Origin: Chloroflexota bacterium
Lineage (GTDB): Bacteria; Chloroflexota; Dehalococcoidia; Lucifugimonadales; UBA3495
Assembly (NCBI GenBank): GCA_022561675.1
Contig: JADFQT010000004.1
Location: forward strand, 1 to 20,504
DNA: 20,504 nucleotides
Direction of reading: 5' to 3'
The position numbers and the translations under genes are program-made. The notes beneath the pieces were generated by a model, which searched no databases, was not told where the DNA came from, and saw only the letters and a program-made list of their open reading frames with translations. Positions 1 to 7,709 of the stretch are shown in pieces; within the stretch, counting starts at the first letter, position 1; every line of letters begins with the position of its first letter.

Positions 1-415
1 ATTGTTTCCGGTTATGAGCCCGCATGACCGCTTCATAGATAATGTTTATGAACTTCCTGTTCCGCAGTCGATGCAGGTACGTTTGGCCGCTTATCATCCC
101 CAGGAAGAGATCGCCGGTTTTCTGGAACAGAGAAGGAAGAGCAAGGTAGAGTTGGGGTTCATGCCAACTAGCACCTTACCGAGCGCCCATGTCGCATGGG
201 GAGTATTTCTTGTCTATTATGCGTGGCGCGTTTCTCGCTGGTGGGGCCTTTTGGCTATGCCAGTTGCCCTCTTGTCTACAGTGGGAACAGTGTTACTCGC
301 ACAACATTACTTTGTTGATGTGCCGGCTGGGGTCGCCGTGGCTCTTTTGTCTATCGTGGCAGCCCGCTACGCTGCGGCTCATAGACCGGACCTTTCCGAC
401 CCGCCTGTCACGTGA
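1..415 (+). CDS. PAP2-type membrane phosphatase, C-terminal part (5' truncated by window edge)
   Basis: The frame is open from base 2 to a TGA at 413-415, and the protein surely begins before the window. Visible are the PAP2 phosphatase motifs: L-P-S-A-H-V-A-W, with the second-motif histidine, about 63 residues into the visible part, and Q-H-Y-F-V-D-V-P-A-G, with the third-motif His and Asp at about 102 and 106. Hydrophobic segments surround them (about 64-78, 82-101 and 107-122). This spacing resembles the PAP2_3 / inositolphosphorylceramide-synthase-like branch, which acts on lipid phosphates at the membrane. The first motif (KxxxxxxRP) is not in view. The exact substrate cannot be told. 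The next gene, on the same strand 55 bases on, is another membrane protein. Confidence 0.72.
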   Translation, partial: LFPVMSPHDRFIDNVYELPVPQSMQVRLAAYHPQEEIAGFLEQRRKSKVELGFMPTSTLPSAHVAWGVFLVYYAWRVSRWWGLLAMPVALLSTVGTVLLAQHYFVDVPAGVAVALLSIVAARYAAAHRPDLSDPPVT

Positions 416-470
416 TTATTACCGCACCTGTCCACCAACACGCTCTCTAAGCCGTTAAAATAGATAGCTC

Positions 471-1046
471 ATGCTGCAAAAGGTAAGGCGCCGCCTCCGG
501 TGTTCCATGATAACCTGGCTGTCGAGCAGGCTTTTTTGGGCCGTTTTATTGGGAGCACTGGCCCTGTCCGTGACTGCCAAGTCGATCATCAACCTGGCCA
601 TAGAGCCCATATCCTTCGATGTATCGGTAAGGATCCTGGAAGGACAGATCTATCCTTTCCCACCCGGTAGGCTAGCCATCACCCATTCGGAGCATTGGGC
701 GAGAAGCGGACCGGCTAACCTATTCGGTATTGGCTGGGCGATTATCATGGTGTTCCTTTTTCTGGCGATGACCCGCCGCGTTTTGCACCACAGTATTGCC
801 TATGTTGGGGTAGGGCTCTTCCTGGCTGGGGTTATCAGCAATCGAGGCGAAGTTGGCCTTTTCGGGCATGCCACGGATTTCCTGCTGATATGGCCCACCG
901 AATCCAGGGCGCTTGGCGTGATAGTCAATTTTGCCGATTTCATGGTTGTGGCGGGATTGGCTCTGTTTTTGCTCGGGTCTCCGATTTACAAGTTGCTCGA
1001 GAGAATCCGATGCCAAAGGGTGGAGGGACCCGAAACCATCCCCTGA
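471..1046 (+). CDS. divergent signal peptidase II (LspA)-like membrane protein
   Basis: A 191-residue protein with four hydrophobic segments (about 21-44, 84-101, 108-124, 155-170), the topology of lipoprotein signal peptidase. The two regions carrying the aspartates of the LspA family are recognisable: V-I-S-N-R-G-E...A-T-D-F (Asp136), and V-N-F-A-D-F (Asp156) just before the last helix, as in the family's N-x-A-D motif. The family's N-x-G-A-A-F stretch is only weakly echoed (N-L-F-G near 83), and G-N-x-x-D-R is degraded. If active it would cleave prolipoprotein signal peptides in the membrane. The start at 471 lacks a clear ribosome binding site; Met13 (base 507) is an alternative. The assignment rests on motif spacing, so a catalytically altered paralogue is possible. 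Confidence 0.6.
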   Translation: MLQKVRRRLRCSMITWLSSRLFWAVLLGALALSVTAKSIINLAIEPISFDVSVRILEGQIYPFPPGRLAITHSEHWARSGPANLFGIGWAIIMVFLFLAMTRRVLHHSIAYVGVGLFLAGVISNRGEVGLFGHATDFLLIWPTESRALGVIVNFADFMVVAGLALFLLGSPIYKLLERIRCQRVEGPETIP

Positions 1047-1372
1047 ATCCCGGAAGAGGACCGGCATTTTCCCTTTAACGACTCCCTAGCTTTTGCGAGC
1101 CAGCCCTTGGCAGCCATCCGTGCTGGTGGGGTCGCCTCCTTGATTGAGCAAAGCGCCACCAGCCCCGCCGAGATAGCTGCATTTTCCCTGGCGACCCGGC
1201 CGATTCGGGCCTCTGGCTTCTGACCGATTGTTCACGCAGCCTGGGAACGCGGCTCCCAATGAACACCGTAATTTCCCTGTCCCTTCACCACTTGGAAACC
1301 TAACAGCCCACGGGTCTTTACCCTTTTGGGCGTTAATAACTACATCGATTTTCCTTATTTGGAGGACTATTC
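1047..1372. other. intergenic spacer, no convincing gene
   Basis: This 326-base gap contains no start-bearing frame I trust. The + frame stays open for about 59 codons after the lspA-like stop (1047-1223), with alanine-rich, protein-like composition but no good start, so it may be decayed coding DNA. The last bases contain the strong Shine-Dalgarno of the next gene. No clear promoter hexamers or terminator hairpin were seen. Confidence 0.4.
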
Positions 1373-1654
1373 ATGAATGAACTACGCCCGGTCTTGAATA
1401 AGCAACTCAGTCAGCTGGAATCGGAAAGTCAACTGATCGATGAGGCTATCCAGGAGATACACCGACGGTTTAGCGTATTGGATGACGTGGAATCTTGGGG
1501 CCTGCATCCTGAGGCAGACGAGGTCTCGCCTGCATTTGGCTCCAGCATCCCGGAGGTGTCGGAGGTGATTGAGGAGGAGGAGTTGGATAAGGTGAATTCG
1601 GAGCGCGAGGAAGATTTCGAATTTGCGGTTTCGGGGGAATTGGGGGCAGAGTGA
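1373..1654 (+). CDS. small acidic protein of unknown function
   Basis: A 93-residue frame with ATG start preceded at a good distance by GGAGGA (about 1361-1366), one of the best ribosome binding sites in the window; this is the main reason to call it. The first half (residues 1-40) is polar and heptad-like and could form a short coiled coil. The second half is very acidic, with runs such as EVIEEEELD and SEREEDFEF, and is probably disordered. There are no cysteines, signal peptide or membrane segment. I do not recognise a family. It stands alone between the lspA-like gene and a damaged amidohydrolase on the opposite strand. A spurious frame is possible but less likely given the start signals. 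Confidence 0.55.
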   Translation: MNELRPVLNKQLSQLESESQLIDEAIQEIHRRFSVLDDVESWGLHPEADEVSPAFGSSIPEVSEVIEEEELDKVNSEREEDFEFAVSGELGAE

Positions 1655-1717
1655 GCCTGGGTAGCTGATGGGTTGGGACCTGGACCACGAGAGCTGTTCC
1701 AGCCGCCGTTCGACCGG

Positions 1718-2716
1718 CTAGAGGTTTAACAGAGCTACCAAGTTTTGGTACAGAAACTTCTCCTTTTCTTCCTGGCTCAGGCTCTTCAAGCCCTGAATCC
1801 ATCCCGTTGGCGAAGGATCCCAGGGGACAAAGGGCCAGTCGCTGCCCAGCACGACTCGGTCGATGCCTACGGAATCGATGAGAAAGCGGAGGGCAGCCTC
1901 GCTCATGGTGATGCAGTCCTAGTAAATTTGCCGCTGGTAGGTGCTGGGAGGCCGGCTGATGTTGGTTCTCGCCTCTGAGCGCACCTGCCAACCCCGGTCC
2001 AGTCGGCCCGTACCAAAGCAGGCCGGGCCCCCGCCGTGAGCGATGCATACCTTCAGATCCGGGAATTTCTCCAGTATGCCCCCAAAAATCAGGGTGGCGG
2101 TGATCAGGGTATCCTCAACAATCACGCCTACGCTATTTGGCATCATGTACTTGGGAGCGCGGTCCACAGCCAGGTTATCCTGGGGTTGAGGATGAAAGAA
2201 CAGCACTGCCCCCATTGATTCCGCCGCTTGAAACAAAGGCAGAAACTCCGGCTCATCCCAGTTTTTCCCGTTGACCACCGTGTCCAGCTCGGCCCCTTTC
2301 AAACCCAGGACGTCTACCGCTCGGTCCAGTTCGGCGATGGAAGCAGCCACGTCCTGAAGAGGCAAGGTGGCCATTCCGGCGAACCGCTGCGGCCACTGGC
2401 GGGTCATGGAAGCGATCTCATCGTTCACTTCCCGGGCCTGCGCAACGCCCGCCGAAGGTTCCAGGCGGTATCCCAGGATTTTCGTGTGGATTGAAACTAC
2501 CTGAACTTCCGTGTCCTGCTCATCCATGTCCTTGAGACGTTCTTCGGGGGTGAAACGCAGCTTCGGCGTTTGAATGGCGCCGACCTTGCCTTCCCTGATG
2601 AACAGGGAGTTTTTCTCCGCGGTAGGGTAGCGGTTGCCATACCAATCCCCTCCGGCGTCGACAGTTCACCACAAGCATTGGGGCACCAGATGGGCGTGGA
2701 TGTCTATGCTGCGCAC
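1718..2716 (-). pseudogene. amidohydrolase (ACMSD-like Amidohydro_2 family), interrupted by two in-frame stops
   Basis: Read from a GTG at 2716, the frame runs 333 codons with no frameshift to TAG at 1718-1720, but contains TGA at 2666-2668 (codon 17) and TAG at 1919-1921 (codon 266). The protein otherwise looks whole: the metal-binding I-D-I-H-A-H at residues 4-9, L-R-F-T-P-E-E-R-L and V-Q-V-V-S-I-H-T, then F-F-H-P, C-I-A-H-G-G-G and G-S-D-W-P-F. These are hallmarks of the TIM-barrel amidohydrolase family of aminocarboxymuconate-semialdehyde decarboxylase. From family recollection the first stop sits where Arg is usual (CGA to TGA) and the second where Tyr precedes Asp. GGTAGAAAA lies just before the GTG. 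Other genes here end with both TGA and TAG, so genome-wide recoding is not the reason. Most likely a recent pseudogene. Confidence 0.85.
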
Positions 2717-3117
2717 TTTTCTACCTCAAACGGCCCTGACCCGGAGTGTCTGGAATAAGGTCGCCGCCGACAGGTCCGGCCCGTCGTATTTGCGGTCGTA
2801 TTCGCGGGCGTTTTTTCATGGGATGCTTGAAGCCAAGTCCCCAATGCTTAATTGCCCGCCGGCCGGTGGTCAAACAGTCCGCCGGAGGAAGCGCGAAAGT
2901 CCGGCTGTTGGAGGGCTTAAAATCCATCTCAAAAGGACCCATGTCATTCCGAAGGAGCGAAGCGACTGAGGAATCTAAATCCTGGGCCATTAGAACCTCG
3001 GTAGTCGGTACGAAAGTTACACCATAGCCAATGGCGTCGGGATCATCTTCCCAGTGATTTTAGACCCCTCGCTTCGCTCGGGGCGACATTTTGAGATAGG
3101 GCTTATCCCGTAGCGAA
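2717..3117. other. repeat-bearing spacer between two minus-strand genes
   Basis: No intact gene is visible. On the minus strand a 29-codon open stretch (2726-2815) ends nine bases before the amidohydrolase GTG and looks like the C-terminus of a lost upstream gene. Bases 2941-3089 hold an inverted pair of palindromic repeat arms, described separately. The dnaE2 stop codon follows at 3118-3120. Confidence 0.5.
2941..3089. repeat. REP-like inverted pair, ATGTCATTCCGA family
   Basis: The left arm (2941-2980) starts ATGTCATTCCGAAGGAGCGA and ends GAATCTAAAT. The right arm (3058-3089), reverse-complemented, starts ATGTCGCCCCGAGCGAAGCG and ends TCTAAAA. The arms share the GAGCGAAGCGA core and are separated by about 77 bases. 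The same family recurs at 20240-20316. The element sits between dnaE2 and the broken amidohydrolase, outside any intact gene. Confidence 0.7.
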
Positions 3118-6100
3118 TTACTGCCAGTCCTTGGACCGGGGCAAGTTTTGCTCCAGCATTTTTATGTGGTGCACCGATTTGGCCACGATATTAAAGGTGT
3201 CTTCCCGCCGGGACACCACTCCGGACATCACCAGCAGAGGCTCTCGGATCAACAACCGGAACTTCTGGTACACGTCGGGCCAGAGCACCAGGGGAATGTG
3301 ACCAAACTCGTCCTCCAGGGTGATGAACACGGCCTTGGCGTGGGGACGCTGCCGGCGTATCACCAGGCCGGCCACGGTTACCTCCGCTCCTTCGTTTAGC
3401 TCCAAAATGGACTGGCTGTTCATTACGTGCCGGGGCAGGCGGGGGCGTAGGAAGGCCATTACATGACCCTGGGGATACAATCCCAGGGTGGAATACTCGC
3501 CGGCCATGGTCTCCCACCGGTTCTGCGGGAGTAGCTGGGCCATGTCCTGCTCCACGGGCAGGGAGAGGGGCTGCTGGTAACCGGCGGATTGGTAACCGGC
3601 GGGACGGTAGCGCAAGCCGATCTCCCACAGGGCCGCGCGGCGGTGGGACGTCAGCGAATCGAAAGCCCCGGCCAGAACCAGCTTCTCCAAGGCCTCCCGC
3701 TGTAATCCGGTGCGTTGCATGGCGTCGGCCAGACCGGCGAAGGTGCCGCCTTGATTGCGAGCGTCGACAATGGCCGAGGCCGCCGCGGCGCCCACCTTCT
3801 TGACCTGGAGGAAGCCCAGCAGTAGCGACTCGTCCTTGATGACGCATTTTTCCAGGCTGGCGTTGATGTCTGGGTTCAGCACCCGAATGCCGCGACGCTT
3901 GGCGTCTTCCTTCAATGTCTCCAGGTTGTAAAACCCCATGGGCTGCTGGTTGAAGATGGCAACATAGAATTCCAGCGGGTAGTAGTGCTTGAGCCAGGCC
4001 ATGTGGTAAGCGGTTACCCCAAAGGCGAAGGCGTGGGATTCGGGAAACATGTACTGGCCATTGAACTTTTTAAAAATCTTTACTGCGGTCTCTTCCGGCA
4101 CGCCATTCTTCAGCGCACCCTGCCGAAACCGGTCCCAGTGGAGGTCCAGCAGCGACAGATCCCTTCTCCACACGAAGGCGCGGCGTAGCCGGTCGGCCTC
4201 CACGGCGCTAAACCCGGCCACGTCCATAGCCAGCTGATTCACCTGGTCCTGAAAAAGAATGACACCCAGGGTGCGTCCCAGGGCTCGCTGCTCCAGGGGG
4301 TGGTCGAACTCCCACGGCTCGTGTTTGCTATGTCGCTGGATGAACTGGCTGACGCCGTTATTGGCGCCGACGCCGGGGCGCACCGCCGCCACCTCGTAGG
4401 CCATTTCAGTGAGGTTTCTGGGCCTGATGCGGGTCACGGTCTGCATCTGCGCCGCCGACTCCACCTGGAATATCCCCACGGTATCGGCCTGGTGCAGCAT
4501 GGCGTACACCGCCGGGTCGTCGTGGTCGATGCGACTCAGGTCGTGGTACTCGCCGGTTCGGTCTTCAATCAGCTGAAGGGTTTCTTGCATCTGGGAGAGG
4601 GCTCCCAGGGCCAGGAAGTCTATTTTGACAAAGCCCGCCGGGTCGATGGAATTCTTGTCCCACTGGCAAATGTACCGGCCCTCGATGGCCCCCGGCTGCA
4701 CCGGCACCATGTCGATCAAAGGGGATGAGCTGATGATCATGCCGCCCGGATGCTGAGCCAGGTACTTGGGGAAACCGTCCAGCTGGGCGGAAAGGTCTAT
4801 CAGGTCCCGCCAGGCCGGGGCGTCCACCTTGTCGCGAAACTCGGGGAGGGCCAGCATTTCCGCAGCCATATCTCCGGCGTGGTGGGAGCTAACCCTTTTA
4901 GCGAGCTTGTCCACCTCCTGCTGAGGCAGTCCCAGGGCTTTGCCCAGGTCTCGAATGGCTCCCTTCATCTTGTAGGTGCTGATCATGCCGGTCAGCGCGG
5001 CGTGGTCCCAACCGTACTTCTCATGCACCCGCAGAATCAGCTCTTCCCGAATATTGCGGGGAAAGTCCAGGTCAATGTCGGGAACCACGGCCATTTCGCT
5101 GGGCAGAAATCGGTCTAGGGACAGGTTGAATTCCAGCGGGTCGATGTGGGAGAGGCCGATGAGGTAGCCGACCAGCATGGCCACCGATGAGCCCCGGCCC
5201 CGGCCGGGAGGACGCTCTTCCAGCGGAATTTCCGCGTCGCTGAGGCCCAACTCGATCATGATCTCTCGGGCCAGCTGGATAACATCGTAGTAAATCAATA
5301 GGAAGCCTGCCAGATTATGCCGCCGGATCAGGGCGAACTCCTCATGCAGGCGGCTCTTGACCCGGTCGTCCACGCCGCCGTAGCGCCGTTCGGCGGCCCG
5401 GTAGCACAGCTCCTCCAGGTAGCTTTGCGGAGTGTGGCCGGAAGGCACCGGGTAATCTGGGAACTGATAGTTCAGGTTTCGGGTCAGGTCAAAGCTGCAG
5501 CGGCCGGCTATCTTGAGGGTATTGCCAATGGCGTCGGGATAGCTTTTGAACAGGGCGGTCATATCCTCCGGGCTTTTCAGGTAGAAGTGGCCGTTGGGAC
5601 GGCGCTCCCGGTGGGTCTCCTCCAGGCTCTTGTTGTGGCTAATGGCCACCAGGGCGTCCTGCAGCCGGTGCCGGTCCGGGAGGTGATAATGGGCGTTGTT
5701 GGTGGCCACCACTCCGGTTCCGGTCTGGCGGGCCAGATCCGCCAATCGCCGGTTGCGCTGAACGTCGCCCTGCACCAGGTTTTGTTGCAGCTCGACAAAC
5801 ACATTGGCCGGACCGAACCAGTCCAGGTATTGGCTAAGTTGGGCTGCGGCTTGGTCCATGTGGCCTGCCGTCAAAAGGCCGGAGAGGTGCCCTTTGCGGC
5901 AGCCGGTGAGCAGGATCAAGCCCTGGGCATGGCCGGGCAGATATTTGGGGTCCAGGTGCGGATCTTGGCGCTCGGCGGCAATATAGGAGTAGGTGATGAG
6001 ACGGCATAGGTTGTTGTAGCCCTGGCAAGTCTCGGCTAGGAGGGTCAAATGAGAGCCGTCCTTCAGGGTGACCTCCGCGCCGGTGATGGGCTGAATATCC

Positions 6101-6282
6101 AGGCTGGCGGCGGCTTGGGCGAACTCCATGGCGCCGCAGAGATTGTCGTGGTCGGTCAGGGCCAGGGCCGGGTAACCAAGCTCCTTGGCCCGGGCCAGCA
6201 GCTCGCCAATGGATGATGCGCCCTCATGAAAGGAGTAGTAGCTGTGACAGTGAAGCTCGGCGTATTTCATGGCGTGCTTCAT
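3118..6282 (-). CDS. dnaE2: error-prone DNA polymerase III alpha subunit DnaE2 (ImuC)
   Basis: A 1054-residue C-family polymerase, the usual length for DnaE2 rather than the longer DnaE1. The N-terminal PHP domain is seen as E-L-H-C-H-S (His11, His13), T-D-H-D (44-46) and T-G-A-E-V. The palm carries P-D-I-D-L-D-F (Asp402, Asp404) and V-K-I-D-F-L (Asp555), the catalytic aspartate triad, after the G-R-G-R-G-S-S loop at 360-366. Helix-hairpin-helix and OB-fold regions follow (about 800-870 and 960-1040). DnaE2 extends DNA past lesions with ImuB as clamp-binding adaptor and is SOS-induced where studied. Its start lies seven bases after the DUF6504-like frame, so all three genes are probably one operon. 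ATG at 6282 is chosen; Met5 (6270) is also possible. A five-residue repeat (PAGYQ, SAGYQ) lies in a linker. Confidence 0.93.
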   Translation of the reverse strand: MKHAMKYAELHCHSYYSFHEGASSIGELLARAKELGYPALALTDHDNLCGAMEFAQAAASLDIQPITGAEVTLKDGSHLTLLAETCQGYNNLCRLITYSYIAAERQDPHLDPKYLPGHAQGLILLTGCRKGHLSGLLTAGHMDQAAAQLSQYLDWFGPANVFVELQQNLVQGDVQRNRRLADLARQTGTGVVATNNAHYHLPDRHRLQDALVAISHNKSLEETHRERRPNGHFYLKSPEDMTALFKSYPDAIGNTLKIAGRCSFDLTRNLNYQFPDYPVPSGHTPQSYLEELCYRAAERRYGGVDDRVKSRLHEEFALIRRHNLAGFLLIYYDVIQLAREIMIELGLSDAEIPLEERPPGRGRGSSVAMLVGYLIGLSHIDPLEFNLSLDRFLPSEMAVVPDIDLDFPRNIREELILRVHEKYGWDHAALTGMISTYKMKGAIRDLGKALGLPQQEVDKLAKRVSSHHAGDMAAEMLALPEFRDKVDAPAWRDLIDLSAQLDGFPKYLAQHPGGMIISSSPLIDMVPVQPGAIEGRYICQWDKNSIDPAGFVKIDFLALGALSQMQETLQLIEDRTGEYHDLSRIDHDDPAVYAMLHQADTVGIFQVESAAQMQTVTRIRPRNLTEMAYEVAAVRPGVGANNGVSQFIQRHSKHEPWEFDHPLEQRALGRTLGVILFQDQVNQLAMDVAGFSAVEADRLRRAFVWRRDLSLLDLHWDRFRQGALKNGVPEETAVKIFKKFNGQYMFPESHAFAFGVTAYHMAWLKHYYPLEFYVAIFNQQPMGFYNLETLKEDAKRRGIRVLNPDINASLEKCVIKDESLLLGFLQVKKVGAAAASAIVDARNQGGTFAGLADAMQRTGLQREALEKLVLAGAFDSLTSHRRAALWEIGLRYRPAGYQSAGYQQPLSLPVEQDMAQLLPQNRWETMAGEYSTLGLYPQGHVMAFLRPRLPRHVMNSQSILELNEGAEVTVAGLVIRRQRPHAKAVFITLEDEFGHIPLVLWPDVYQKFRLLIREPLLVMSGVVSRREDTFNIVAKSVHHIKMLEQNLPRSKDWQ

Positions 6283-6289
6283 AGTGAAG

Positions 6290-6577
6290 TTAAACCTTTT
6301 GGCGGTACCACTGCCCGTCCACCAGGTCCCGAAAGATGGTCAGGTGGCGGCCCTCTCGGGTAACCACCCGATAGTACAACCGGGCGATGGGTTGCCCCCG
6401 CCACCATTCGTCATTTATCTCCCAGGTGTCGGCAATGGATGCTATTTCGATAGCACGTCCATCCAGGACCAGGGAGTTCGGGTGTTGGCTCGGGCTCTCC
6501 TTGACCCGCACCGGCACGGGCGCGTTCAGGGGTCGAAGGTAACCAGGGCCTGACGCCGTTCGGGAGTTCTGGACCAT
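6290..6577 (-). CDS. DUF6504-like small protein, possibly the detached ImuB C-terminal domain
   Basis: From ATG at 6577 this gives 95 residues; the same frame is open back to TTG at 6616. The first 52 bases overlap the end of imuB in the -1 frame. Visible features are R-P-L-N-A-P-V-P-V, then D-T-W-E-I-N-D-E-W-W, R-L-Y-Y-R-V-V-T-R-E-G-R, and D-G-Q-W-Y-R-Q near the end. This pattern resembles the C-terminal domain of actinobacterial ImuB and stand-alone DUF6504 proteins beside dnaE2 (from recollection, not searched). Three ways to make it are open: its own ATG; reinitiation at GTG 6517 just after the imuB stop; or -1 slippage on the CCCC just before that stop, giving a fusion. It lies seven bases ahead of dnaE2. 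Confidence 0.7.
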   Translation of the reverse strand: MVQNSRTASGPGYLRPLNAPVPVRVKESPSQHPNSLVLDGRAIEIASIADTWEINDEWWRGQPIARLYYRVVTREGRHLTIFRDLVDGQWYRQKV

Positions 6578-7707
6578 GGCTCGATATCCTTTACTTGGTA
6601 GATTGGGGGTTTGCAACCCAGTTGAACTTCCAGCTGGCGCATCATCTCCCTGAGTTGCTCCCGCTTTCGGACGTCGGTGAACAATCCGGCCTGCACGCCG
6701 GACTCGCCACTGAATCCGGCCAGGGTCAGGCTGATATCCTCCAAGGGGCCGGGCAAGCTGATCGAGTCGAGAGCGTTTTTAATCACCAGAAAAGCCCGGT
6801 CTTTGCTGCCGATGGCCTCTTTAAAGGCGAACTCTTTCAGCCAGGGCGGGTGTCGTAGCACATGGCTTGCGATGCTGATGCCCCGCACGTACTTGCCCCG
6901 GACCTCCTGCCGGAGAAAGGCCCGGCTCAACAGGATTTCCACTGCGGCTAGAATGGCGTGCTGGGTGATGACCGGGGAAGGGAAGGTCAGGGTTTCTTGG
7001 ATTAGCTCCTCCCTGTGGTGGGGCACTAGGGGAGCGTGGTCGATACCCTGGGCCAGCTCCCAGACTCTTTTCCCCACCGGGCCCAGCTGAGCCTGGATGG
7101 CACCTATCTTCAGGCCGGCCAGCTGTCCCAGGGTATGCAGGCTGAAGCGGTGCAAACGAGCCTTGTTATCCCAGGAGAGGGGCAGCAGGTCCACGGAAAA
7201 CCCGTTCAAGAACTCAGCGGCATTGCTGGGCACCCGGGTGGCTTGACCGCCCCCGGTGGTCACCGCCGCCACGTAAGCCGGGAACTTTCCCCCTGCCACG
7301 CCAAGGCGCGGATTGAAGTCGCCGGGCACCGCTTGAAGCAGGGAGGTAACCAGCCGGGCTTCTCCGCCGTACATAGCTTCCAGTCCGTCCAGCCCTACAT
7401 AGATACATCCGGATTCGCTCTTCTCCACCAGGGGGCTGCGTTGTTCCAGGGCTTCCACTATTTCGTCGAACACGGTTTGATAGTAGGGCTGATCCGCTTC
7501 CAGCAGGGCGGCGGGCTTGCAGCGGGACAGAGCCTCCTGCAGGGGCATGCCGTCGGTAACGCCCCGAGCCTCCGGCGAGCTATCCAGCACCACCTGCTGA
7601 GAGCCGTGGGTTTGGGTGACGATCACCGGCCGACCCTGAAGCTGCGGATGCCGCCGTAGCTCGGCCTTCATCGCCAGGTGGGTTATTAGCAGACAGGCAA
7701 CTTTCAT
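6526..7707 (-). CDS. imuB: ImuB, catalytically inactive Y-family polymerase homologue
   Basis: From ATG at 7707 the protein has 393 residues and begins MKVACLLITHLAMKAEL. The fold is Y-family: finger/palm region with P-V-I-V-T and A-R-G-V-T-D-G-M-P-L, then C-I-Y-V-G-L-D-G-L-E where active enzymes have S-I-D-E, and little-finger-like sequence in the C-terminal half. The first catalytic Asp motif is replaced by L-L-I-T-H, so it should not polymerise. In known systems ImuB links DnaE2 to the beta clamp for mutagenic lesion bypass. Upstream extension to TTG at 7773 would run into an intergenic palindrome and is rejected. There is no clear Shine-Dalgarno; a tandem GCAGAATTTC lies just before the ATG. 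No imuA/recA-like partner is in the window. It ends F-D-P then TGA at 6526-6528. Confidence 0.88.
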   Translation of the reverse strand: MKVACLLITHLAMKAELRRHPQLQGRPVIVTQTHGSQQVVLDSSPEARGVTDGMPLQEALSRCKPAALLEADQPYYQTVFDEIVEALEQRSPLVEKSESGCIYVGLDGLEAMYGGEARLVTSLLQAVPGDFNPRLGVAGGKFPAYVAAVTTGGGQATRVPSNAAEFLNGFSVDLLPLSWDNKARLHRFSLHTLGQLAGLKIGAIQAQLGPVGKRVWELAQGIDHAPLVPHHREELIQETLTFPSPVITQHAILAAVEILLSRAFLRQEVRGKYVRGISIASHVLRHPPWLKEFAFKEAIGSKDRAFLVIKNALDSISLPGPLEDISLTLAGFSGESGVQAGLFTDVRKREQLREMMRQLEVQLGCKPPIYQVKDIEPWSRTPERRQALVTFDP

Positions 7708-7709
7708 TT

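Noticed and set aside
1470..2048. 192-codon minus-strand frame
   Set aside because: Pro/Arg-rich, overlaps the small acidic gene and the amidohydrolase in another frame; looks like composition only.
1718..2716. Genome-wide stop-codon reassignment as explanation for the amidohydrolase stops
   Set aside because: Other intact genes in the window terminate normally with TAG (fabD, acpP, holA, mce) and with TGA (nusB, ftsK, UDG).
5317..6009. 230-codon plus-strand frame within dnaE2
   Set aside because: It lies entirely antisense to the conserved PHP and polymerase region of dnaE2.
7036..7659. 207-codon plus-strand frame within imuB
   Set aside because: Antisense shadow of imuB; no recognisable domain.
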